64,000 bases of DNA from Anagrus nilaparvatae (lineage: Eukaryota > Arthropoda > Insecta > Hymenoptera > Mymaridae), in assembly GCA_022575985.1 (NCBI GenBank), contig JAKSXM010000247.1, forward strand, positions 2,565,501 to 2,629,500. The letters are read 5' to 3'. Below are positions 55,346 through 64,000 of this stretch, piece by piece; within the stretch, counting starts at the first letter, position 1; every line of letters begins with the position of its first letter. The position numbers and the translations under genes are program-made. The notes beneath the pieces are model-generated. The model worked only from the letters and a program-made list of their open reading frames with translations. It was not told where the DNA came from and searched no databases.

Positions 55346-58250
55346 GGTGTATAAAAAGAGACGTGATATTCGCTAAAGAGTGGGAGTTTCTCTTGTACGG
55401 TGAATGTTTTGTAATATAAAAGAAAAAGAGAGGCAATGTTTGAAAAAATATAAAAAAATGACAAAGATAAAATGAGTAACCAAGCGTGCATTACCCAGTA
55501 TTACCATTACCTTATGTCGTGGTAAATAACACACATCCTTTAGCTGCATTTTTATATTCAAATTATGTGTAAAAATTTTCATACTTTATTTACTCCTCGG
55601 ATGGATTAATTTTACTTTGGGAGTCTAGAGCGGATTGTTTTAACATCGTATGGATTTTATGCGATGGGTGGTCTATGATGTTCTAGATTATTGTGCACTC
55701 GATTGTTCTCTATAAAAACTCGCGTGTTTTTTATTTTCACAGTCTATGAAATTGATGTTTTTTTGCACACACACACACCCAGACAGACAAAGATTTTTTT
55801 ATTATCTTTTTCTTCGATTTTTTTTATGTTGTTATGTTTTATTTATTGTAATAAAAATATATAATAACGACAAAAAATAAAAGAGCAGCAACAAAAAAAT
55901 TATTATATTTTAATGTTTTCATGAATGATGATATAATTACGACGTTTTAATGCGAGTGGAATTCTATTATGATAATCATTGAAATAGGTACATAGAAAAA
56001 AATAAAACATCAAGTGTCATTGGTTTCCATTCATTAACTATAATTATTGCAGGCGACACGAAGTATCGTTATATAATATTATTATAATTATCTTCCTTTA
56101 ACTTGTAACATCACGATGCTATTATTTTTATGGCCTTTTTTTAAATCGATTCCGTCTCATTTTTTAAGGACAGTTTTGCCAATAAAACTTTAATTATGTT
56201 ATCAAAAAAATAAATATTTTTTGCCATTTAAATCATTAATCTTTTAAATTCAATGATTACCAAATTAGTTCTAATAACATTCCAGAATGAAAACTTTCAA
56301 TAAAATAACGCCAAAATCAAATTATTTATGATTTTAAATTTTTTCCTTTTTAAAATTGTACACTAATAAATGGAGACCACTATTTCTTTCTGGCACAAAA
56401 TTACTAAATCCATATAGTAGTTATGAATCTGTTTATTATTTTGAAAAAAAAATTCCCGAATTTACAGATCTTTTATACCAGTAGATGGATAAATAAAAAG
56501 TATAATTCTTAGGTTTATTCTAACTAGGAAAATCACAACCTTGATTTGTAACTTAAAAATAAGCAAAAATGTAAAAATTTGACATTTTTCTGATTATTTT
56601 ACAATTCTCAAGCTGAAAATATTTGATACCGATTTCATTTGAAAGAAATTTGATGTGAAATTTTTACAGTCACAAAAAAACCCAAAAAGTAACCAAGAAG
56701 TTCTTTTTTAGCCCCATTCAGGATAAAAAATTAGCTCGACGGATGAATATTCTTTATTTTTTTAAATTAATTGAATGTTGACCAAATTTATGGGCGAAAA
56801 CTATCCAAAAAAAACATATAACCAGTTTGTGTCAACACAACCAAAATGCTTAAAACTTGTTTACTTACAGCTGAGTAATAACCCGGGTTATTCCAAGTCC
56901 CCAATTTAAAATTGATCTAAGTCCCTAAGCCTGAATTATTCTAAATCCTAAAATTGAAATTAAAGTCCCGTTTGACCTCCCCCCTTAATTTTCAAGTTCT
57001 TGAAGTACCCCCTCTGTGTAAACATGCTCCACGTTAAAATAAATATAATTATTACATATAATTGTTTCAGCTATTACTTTATATAAATACGTGTTTAATG
57101 CACTGAAAATACCAAACGACTGTTCAAAATCGTGATATGCAAATAAATTAAGGATTTCAAATATTGTCAATTTCGTATTTTTCGATACTTAGTGGCCAAT
57201 ATTTTAATAAAAACGATTTTCCATGTTAAAATATCTGTGGATCCTGGTGCAATTTATGTTAACCTCAAGTATTTTTTTCGTGGTTATTCATAATTGTGAA
57301 TAAAATTTTTCAAAATCTCACAGATTTTTATCAATTAAAGTTAATTACGTAGAAAAAAAATTAAGAGAAATTTCAAAAAAATTAAAATTAAAGAAATTAT
57401 TTCACCGAATTCTCGTGGATAAACTTTACATCGTAAGCATTTTTATATTGAAATAAAAATTTTATAAAAAATTCTTTTCATACATTTGGACTTAATATTG
57501 TATAATAAAAAACTCGCAACAGAAGTAAGCTTCAAATGAATAACAATAACATTGCAGTTTTTAAAATTTCTTTTGTCTCTTTTATAACTGACCTCAAAAA
57601 ATTAAAATGATTTAAAAAAAAAGCTAGTAAAACTCTAAAACAGAGCATTTTTAACAAAATTTTTGCCCAAGGACAATGGCAAAAAATTAATGTAAATAAA
57701 AAATCTATTACAATAATTTAATAATTTATTTCCATTTATTTATCGGTTTACGTTGTTTATTATTAAATCAAGTGTAAATAATATTTTACAAATGTTAAAA
57801 TGTTACAGTCGTAGTATAATAGAATTCAGTAGAAATAGTATGATACTAGTCGGACGTTTAATGTTTGTATCGAAACTTGCTCTACTGCCCCTAAAATACC
57901 GCAACCTACAAACATTCTATTCTAGTATATTTACAAATACAGTGAAATTTATATTCGTTTTTACCTTTTATTTCAAAAATAAAATTTGGTGTCATTATTT
58001 TTAAAAACAACGAAAGAACTTTAACCTTCTTATTTTTATAATAATAAATAATTTTAATTTATTCATAGTTTTTAGAATCATAACAGGAAGTTGCAAGCTA
58101 AGCAAACTTCAAAAGTACGAACAATAATATAAAAGCACGACAATTTTATCGCAAACTCTGCAAATTCAAAACAAGTGTTTCTTTAACTATTCTAGGTCAG
58201 TTGTTTTTTTTTATTAATTTTAGCTCTAACTTTCTCCCTAGTTTTTTTTT
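55346..58250. other. upstream flank, mostly featureless
   Basis: A+T-rich, with a (CA)n tract at about 55766-55779 and the family F1 copy near 56820-57030. No gene seen. Confidence 0.45.
56820..57030 (-). repeat. dispersed repeat family F1, copy 4 (inverted)
   Basis: On the minus strand: GGGGAGGTCAAACGGGACTT, then GGATTTAGAATAATTCAGG, GGGACTTAGATCAATTTT and GGGACTTGGAATAACC, followed by a GGTTGTGTTGACACAAACTGG block. The order matches copies 1 and 5. Confidence 0.55.
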
Positions 58251-58259
58251 AAAGAGTAT

Positions 58260-58570
58260 CTACATTTTTTGAAAATTTATAATTTTAACATGGAACATGT
58301 TCATTGGGGTAACCAAAAAAGTCTTTTGCCGTAGAGGTAGAGGTAAAATAGTAATGTCTTCGGACTTAGAATATTTTTGATTTAGGGACTTCTAGGGACC
58401 CTAGAATACTTTAGGTTTATGGACTTAGAATAATTTATATTTAAGGATGTATTGTAATTTCGGTTCTAGGACATAAAGTAGTTGGGAAGTATAAGTTAAA
58501 ACTGTTATAAGTGAACATGTTCCATGCTCGCTGATTGTGTTAACACACAAACCGCAGTTATAAGTCTTCA
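58260..58570 (+). repeat. dispersed repeat family F1, copy 5
   Basis: The longest copy: AACATGGAACATGTTCATTG, then GGACTTAGAATATTTTTGAT, two further GGACTT/GGACCCTAGAATA variants, then CCATGCTCGCTGATTGTG and AACACACAAACCGC. It shows the tandem block framed by a CATGTTC-type sequence on both sides. Confidence 0.6.
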
Positions 58571-58691
58571 ATTCCTTTTTGTTAAACCTTTAAAAAATAC
58601 TTTGTACATAATGAATTGGAATACTTACTTAATCTAGATGCAATATGTTTTACCTAAAATCCATTACCTACCTTTTTTGGGTATAATATAA

Positions 58692-59271
58692 GGCTAAATT
58701 TAAACCAAATATAAGATGCATGGTCAGTTATTCAAATCGAGTCGAAAGTATTTTTTTCCGAAAGTACTACTAAAAATAACCCTCTACGACAATTTTTAGC
58801 TTATAAGATTCAGTCTTAAATTTTTGGCGGCCATTTTTGTGTTTTGGACTTTTATAAAAAAAAGTAAAAAAAAAACGAGAGAAAATTTTTCTTATTTTTT
58901 CTGAAAAAATACACATTTACATGAAAAAATTTTTTCCTCTTAGTCTCGGATAGAAAATTTCCCGTAGAATCCAATTCTGGGATCAAAAATTTTTTTTGAT
59001 GTGAGCATGCGCGAAAAATCACTAAAATATCGCTAAAACCTCCTTATTTTTTTAAATTTGAATTTCTCAATAGTATATAAATAAAAAATCCTCTAGTAGG
59101 TTTCAAAATACTTTTGATACTTCAAATTTTATGATGAAAAAGAGAAACCACTGGGTTATTGCGTTTTGAGAACTCTAGATCAAAATATAGCAGCTTTAAA
59201 ACTTCGTTTTTTACAAATTTCAAATTACCCGCCAAATCACGTGGAGGTTTATGTTTGGTTTAAATTTAGCC
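58692..59271. mobile_element. inverted-repeat element family F4, copy 2, 580 bp
   Basis: The ends GGCTAAATTTAAACCAAA and TTTGGTTTAAATTTAGCC are exact complements. The interior matches the element at 36848-37710 in opposite orientation: a GTACTACTAAAAATAA block, a GGC(G/A)GCCATTTT block, AAAAAATTTTTTCC...GGATAG, and a GCATGCGC(A/G)A block. No coding frame and no clear target duplication. Confidence 0.6.
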
Positions 59272-59815
59272 ATAAATAAAATATAAACTACCTACCACAT
59301 TGTTTTCTTAAACCCCACTTTTATTCCTGCAAGTCCATTTTTACAGCAAATTTTTAGTCTTCAAAGGAAAAGGCTTCTTACCTAAATTTCCAATTTAACT
59401 CCAAGAATCCTTTTTCATTTTGACTTCTGTTGAAAAGTAGCTTCTAAAGCAAGATTTAATTTAGAAAAATTCGGGTTTCAAAACTATAAAAAAAAGTAGT
59501 AAACCTGGGTATTGACATTAGTAATTTTATGTATTTTTTAATACTCATCTAATCTCATTAGCGTCCCAAGACCTTCAGGAAGGTGAGGTATTAGAGGTAA
59601 GTTTCCATAAAATAGAGTAAAAGTAACCTTTTTTTACGAAGATAATATGTTCTTACAGAAATCACTCGTGATTTAAAAAGATTAATTTGCACAATTTGTT
59701 TTTCTTGAAAATAGCTACTGCAGTCATGGCAATAAGTTTAATTGTTGGAGTGGAAAACGAGTATTTTATTCAAATAATATAAATGTAAGAGTTTTTCAGA
59801 TCGCGAATTTAAATT

Positions 59816-60049
59816 TTGATGATCAATCCAGAAATGTATCTCAATGCTGGAAATTGCGTATGTAATAACCCAACTTTTGGTTGCTGTAAGCATACTCTGC
59901 CGATATACTCACATAATAGACATCTAGAAACTAACTACTTTGAAAAAAATAAAAGCTTAGTCAGGAATGAATCTAAAAAGGATTCAGCAGCCACGAAAAA
60001 AAAGTTATCCCCAAAGAAACGACTGCTAATGTCCTGAGGGATTTCAGGT
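59816..60049 (+). other. unrecognised remnant next to the LINE
   Basis: An open frame of 73 codons, rich in Cys and Asn at the start and in Lys/Ser at the end. Its composition differs from the surrounding A+T-rich DNA. It may be the decayed end of LINE ORF1 or an unrelated fragment. I do not recognise it. Confidence 0.25.
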
Positions 60050-62069
60050 GTGAAGTTAAACCAAAGGATCCCATTAAAGCGCTGTTCAAGCGTCTGCGAT
60101 ATGGCCTCATATCTTCAAAATATAATGGATTGAGCAGAAACAAATTCTATAAAGGATGCAAAGCAGCTAACTGCGTAAGGTACATGCTAAGTGCATAAAT
60201 AAGATCTGAAAGTAAGGATCTAATGCACGATTTGGGTCAAGGAAAAAGTAAAGTGCTACCAAGGACCCTTGAGATATTACTTGAGGAAAAATTTCCAGTA
60301 ACTCAAATAATGTTAAGGGTGCTTCAAGGTAACGTGAGCAGAAGCTCTATAACAGGTCTTATGTTATAACAAATTTCCAGAGATCATACGGTAGACCTTC
60401 TCATAATAAGTGAGCAATGGATTCAATCAGATTCACCGCGCTGGTTCGCAAGATGAGCAGACCATAGCCATCTGGGTGACCATTCCAAGAAAGGTACTGG
60501 TGCAAGAACAAGGTTCAGTTAGAGGCTTTGTCTCAATTAAGATAATGCTGGAGACTTTATTTTGGAATGGGGAATACCCGATATACGGGGAGATGAGATA
60601 CTTGACAAGTCTTCGAGACGAAGCTTGAAAGTGCTTAATATAGATAATACAACAACATTCAAAAGGGTATGTTAAAGATAGGTTATTCCGGATACATTCC
60701 GGAATTTTAAGCATTTAAACCTTAAAGTATTGGTAAATATGCACATAATAAGTGAGATAACCAGAAGAAGTAAAAAGACCAGGAAATATTTACAACGCTG
60801 AGAATTAGTTAGCTTAGTTAAGAAAATTATTACGCTGCTGAAGAAAGCATGCAACAAAGCGATGTCGAATAGACAAGCTCATAAACACAGATCCCCAGCT
60901 TTTTGTTGGAATGAAAAAATAGACTGAATCAGAAGAGCGAGCTTAACAACAAGAAGAAAGCAATATTAACAAGACTAGAATAGGTACTCCTGCTCTCATG
61001 ATTACAAACAGATCAAGAAAAGTCTGAGACTTACTTTTAGAAGGAACTACAGAGTTTTGTGCAATAAGATAAACGATCTATGAGGACTTGGTTACCAAAC
61101 GGTTACCAAAAATATTTGTGTACGAGCTGGTGTTTCCAGCTAGCTTTGGAAAAAAGCCAAATTGCTGGTAATCAGTAACGAAAAAGGGTTTTGATCCATA
61201 TATACCTGTTAAGAATCATAAATAGTTTCCTAAGCAATTGGTTAAAATTTGGGAAAGAAAAAAGGCTGAGGATTGTAATGGCAAGCGAAAAGATTGGTCC
61301 ATTCGACCGGTCCTTTGGAATATCAAATATACCCAGATGCTTAAACTCCCTATGCCTGAGCACGTGTTTACTCATTCCAAGCATTGTCTGGCCTTAGGAA
61401 TCATAGAGAAATACGCCAGAATCGATCAGGATACATTAAACCAAGCAATGTATATAGTATAAAATATTGGATGAAGGATCACGACTTACAGCTAGCATGG
61501 GCAAAGATGGAAATTCTGATATTTACCCGTATATATATTGAGGCTATTCTCCTAATATGCATAGGAGAAACTAGCATCAACCCTCAACAAACTAAAAACT
61601 CCTCACGGAGTTTCAAGAGTTTCAAGATAAGGTGCGTGAAGTTGCAATGGAGTTGAACGAAGTTGCGGTGGAGTTGCAAAAAGTGGCATGTTGTTGCAGA
61701 GAAGTTGCAAAGAGTTTTTCTATTTTCTTTTCAAAAAATGTGTAACTCCGTTGCGACTCTTGGAAGCTTTGCAACTTTTTGCATCTCCATTGAAATAACT
61801 TTCAACTCTATATGGAGTTTTAAGTTGGTTGAGAGTTAACTAGGATATAAACAAAGATTCATGTAAAATACCTTGACTTGCTGTTGGACACCAAAATTTG
61901 CTATAAAAAGGCTGCCAGAGTTACTACCGCGTTGATCAGGTTGATGAGAAATACTTGTGCACTAAAGACTAGTAAGCGTAGGCTTCTAAAGTCGATCAAT
62001 CACTCCATAATCCTTTATAGTGCCGAAGTGTGGGCTTAATGCATAATGAAAGTTGAGAGAAACGCCTAG
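60050..62069 (+). pseudogene. R1-like LINE ORF2 remnant (endonuclease and reverse transcriptase)
   Basis: Translating across frames gives pieces in the order expected for R1-type ORF2. An endonuclease start with VLQGNVSRSS (60319) and VDLLIISEQW (60391) share one frame but are separated by a stop codon at 60367. Endonuclease continues to about 60750. Reverse-transcriptase pieces include LWNIKY then LKLPMPEHV (about 61310-61365), HDLQLAWAKMEI (about 61480), and, after a nested insertion, YLDLLLDTK then SKRRLL and ILYSAEVWA (about 61875-62035). The expected F/Y-ADD active-site motif is not recognisable between the first two pieces. Many stops and frameshifts: a dead copy. R1-clade elements are specialised in some arthropods for rDNA, but no 28S sequence is seen here. 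Confidence 0.75.
61571..61843. mobile_element. 273-bp fold-back MITE nested in the LINE remnant
   Basis: The ends, CTAG plus CATCAACCCTCAACAAAC and CTAG plus TTAACTCTCAACCAAC (read inwards from the other side), are imperfect inverted repeats continuing through TAAAAACTCC. The halves also pair internally: repeated GGAGTTGCAAAAAG-type motifs on the left match inverted GCAACTTTTTGCATCTCC motifs on the right. It splits the reverse-transcriptase frame between LICIGETSI and YLDLLLDTK, so it inserted after the LINE. CTAG or ACTAG may be the target duplication. Confidence 0.65.
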
Positions 62070-62690
62070 ATTAAAATTTTTGTAGGGGACTTGAAGATAT
62101 ATTTGGAGGTCGTCTGCAAACATCAATCTCTTAGAGTATGTGATTTTCCGACCTAGGTCATTCATATAAATGAGAAAAAGTAGAGGGCCCAGGACCGAAT
62201 CTTGCGGAACCTCGCTGATAACCTTGAGGGTGGAAGATGACTTATTTTCTAGTATGACGGACTGGGAACAGTTCGTAAGATATTCTGAAAACCATCCAAT
62301 TACTTGGGGAGAGAACCCGATGGTCTTAAGTTTATCTAAAAGTATCTCGTATAGAAGGCTTTGGACAGATCAAGCATGAGTAGTATGGTAATGCGATCTA
62401 AGTGGAATCCCTGACAAAAATCGTCAGTTAAATTTGTAAGCAGGAAATTAGTGCTGTGGTATTTCTGAAAACCGGACTGAAAAGAATCAAGAATGCTATG
62501 GAGAGTGATGTAGTCGACTATCTGTTTGTGGAGAATTTTTTCCAAAATTTTAGAGATGATGCATAAAAGTGATATAGGTCTATAATCTGAAGGAAAAGTA
62601 GGGTTTGAAGTATTTTTTAGTGGGAGAATGTTGCTATGTTTCAAAATTGAAGGAATTTTGTTTAAAATTTATTGAAAAATGACAGAAAAG
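62070..62690 (-). pseudogene. second LINE reverse-transcriptase remnant, Jockey/CR1-like
   Basis: The minus strand encodes reverse-transcriptase motifs in order: HSNILPLKN, SDYRPISLL then LEKILHKQI, FQSGFQKYHST, LMLDLSKAF (motif A, the first catalytic Asp), then in a shifted frame GWFSEYL, PQDSVLGPLLFLIY (motif B, D replacing the usual G) and FADDLQIY (motif C, catalytic Asp pair intact). The frameshift falls near 62335-62345, right after motif A. No endonuclease is attached. It abuts the R1-like remnant tail to tail near 62070 and differs from it in sequence. Confidence 0.8.
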
Positions 62691-62699
62691 CTTTGGAAA

Positions 62700-63127
62700 G
62701 AGGATAATTACGAATCACCCGATGGATAAATGGACCAAAAGGTTGCTAGGAGAGATATTACTTTGGATAACAAGAAGGCATAGGGCTTTAAATTACTTTT
62801 TGAACTAATACTTAAGCCAACATGGACTTTTTTGTTTCTATCTCTTTTGTATCAGTAAGATTGACAGCGCATAGACCCCTAAAAATAGGCAACTATAGAT
62901 AATGAAAAAAATATCCTTTTGCATATTCTCATTCATTTGCAATTAAAAAAGAATGAAAAATCCAAGCTTACGCGGAGAGCTGCTTTGGTTGAATATTCAA
63001 CCAATTGGTTGGAAATTGAACCAAAAATTGTAAAATTTGACCAAAAAGTGTAATATTCGACACTTTGACAATTGAAATTTCAACGAATTAATTGAATTTT
63101 GAAAATTTGTTGAAAATTAAACGAAAA
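62700..63127. other. flank beside the LINE remnants
   Basis: More complex sequence to about 62900 with no frame I recognise, then A+T-rich DNA with several CCAA/TTGG dyads near 62990-63110. Confidence 0.35.
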
Positions 63128-63323
63128 GCTACACTGTAAAAATTTTTTATTGTGAAATCACAAAAAATGTAATGGAAATAAATTTCATGAGCAAAAGTTT
63201 TGTAAAAGTTACAAAACAACAGATTTGTAAAATCACAAACATAATTTTGTATTTTCACAAAAGTAATTGTGTGATTTTAATATACAAAATTTTTTTTGAA
63301 TTTCTATAATTTTTAATCACATA

Positions 63324-63327
<4 letters not shown>

Positions 63328-63354
<27 letters not shown>

Positions 63355-63511
63355 ATTTAGATTTTGAGTAAACATACTGTAGGTATAATATATTATATGA
63401 TTAAATTTTATTTTATTAATTTTTTTAATATTTTTTATTTGCCACGACCGGTATGCGAACCCGAGACCGCTGCTTATCAGCTTCACGACTTACCACCATG
63501 CTAAAGAAGAG
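63328..63511 (-). mobile_element. tRNA-derived SINE with poly(A) tail
   Basis: On the minus strand an A-box-like TAGCATGGTGG (63503-63493) is followed by the B-box-like GGGTTCGCATACC (63462-63450), the pol III promoter pattern of a tRNA, with GGTCTCGGGTTCGCATACCG resembling a T arm. About 95 bp of A+T-rich body follows, then A27 (63354-63328). Acceptor and anticodon stems do not fold well, so it is not a working tRNA gene. A low-complexity TATATAT flanks both ends and cannot prove a target duplication. Confidence 0.5.
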
Positions 63512-64000
63512 TTGGCAATATATATTTTTAAATTATGGGTTTGATACTTCTTTTGATTTATCATGTTTTTTTTCGTAAATTTTAATATTATTTTTAAGCA
63601 TTTGATTTTTATAAACTAAAAACAATCTAATTATTATTTAAAAATTAAAAAAATAAAATTATTACCTCTTGCTAATTAAAATTCATTTATCACGAAAAAT
63701 AAATGCGTTTTCGCCTCGGTAGTTAATTTACGTGAATTTGAGCCATTTTTTATTTTTGGTCCAGGTTCGTATTATACTTAAGAGTTCTATTGCATTGATA
63801 GCCCATTTTTCATAGTAAAATTATGGAAAAAATATTATATTTATATATCAACCATACTGGGAATAAATTTTTTTTATTAACTTTAAAATTTTGATTTTGA
63901 AAGAACTAAGAGCGGAAATTTTATTTCTCATCTCTTTTTTAATTTGAGTATCAGGCTTGTAAGTTTACAAAATCTTTTAGGGAATCACAAAGAAATTTTA
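63512..64000. other. A+T-rich flank to the window end
   Basis: No gene or structured repeat seen. Confidence 0.4.

Noticed and set aside
60433..60714. 93-codon minus-strand frame
   Set aside because: Antisense shadow of the LINE endonuclease remnant.
62170..62379. 69-codon plus-strand frame
   Set aside because: It is antisense to the minus-strand reverse-transcriptase motifs, which are the meaningful reading.
63441..63511. functional tRNA gene
   Set aside because: The acceptor and anticodon stems do not pair and a poly(A) tail follows, so a SINE is more likely.

Overview
The window is strongly A+T-rich nuclear DNA from an animal, almost certainly an insect. Four things support this: a gene split by classical GT-AG introns, a claudin-type septate-junction protein, a decayed R1-like LINE (R1 elements are typical of arthropods), and many hAT- and Tc1/mariner-like non-autonomous elements. 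A parasitoid wasp is my best guess from base composition and repeat style, but no species can be named. I saw no bacterial gene, operon or CRISPR array.

The only convincing protein gene lies on the minus strand. Five coding exons at 50828-50651, 14306-14199, 9530-9366, 6160-6063 and 3073-2876 join in phase into a 248-residue, four-pass membrane protein with the claudin/PMP22 W-GxW-C-C signature. Intron 1 alone is about 36.3 kb. An AATAAA lies about 40 nt past the stop. A possible 5' leader exon sits at about 55228-55345. Coding sequence is under 2% of the gene span.

Layout: 1-2875 is downstream flank with two inverted-repeat elements. From 2876 to 14306 are exons 5 to 2 and three short introns. 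From 14307 to 50650 is intron 1, holding most of the structured repeats: a 1514-bp hAT-type element at 17904-19417 that carries two kinds of tandem array, a large fold-back at 22237-23077, a 1259-bp hAT-like element at 47624-48882, and several small hairpin elements. From 50829 to about 58200 is upstream flank with little structure. From 58260 to 64000 is a transposon graveyard: a dispersed repeat copy, an inverted-repeat element, an R1-like LINE remnant interrupted by a 273-bp fold-back MITE, a second LINE reverse-transcriptase remnant on the opposite strand, and a tRNA-derived SINE.

The most unusual object is the hAT-type element at 17904-19417. It has an exact 8-bp target duplication and matching 10-bp ends, but its interior is mostly minisatellite: a 43-bp repeat that switches orientation about a centre, then at least five units of a strict 96-bp repeat rich in the dyad CCGTATG/CATACGG. 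I found no transposase gene intact anywhere, and no evidence for a novel multi-gene system.
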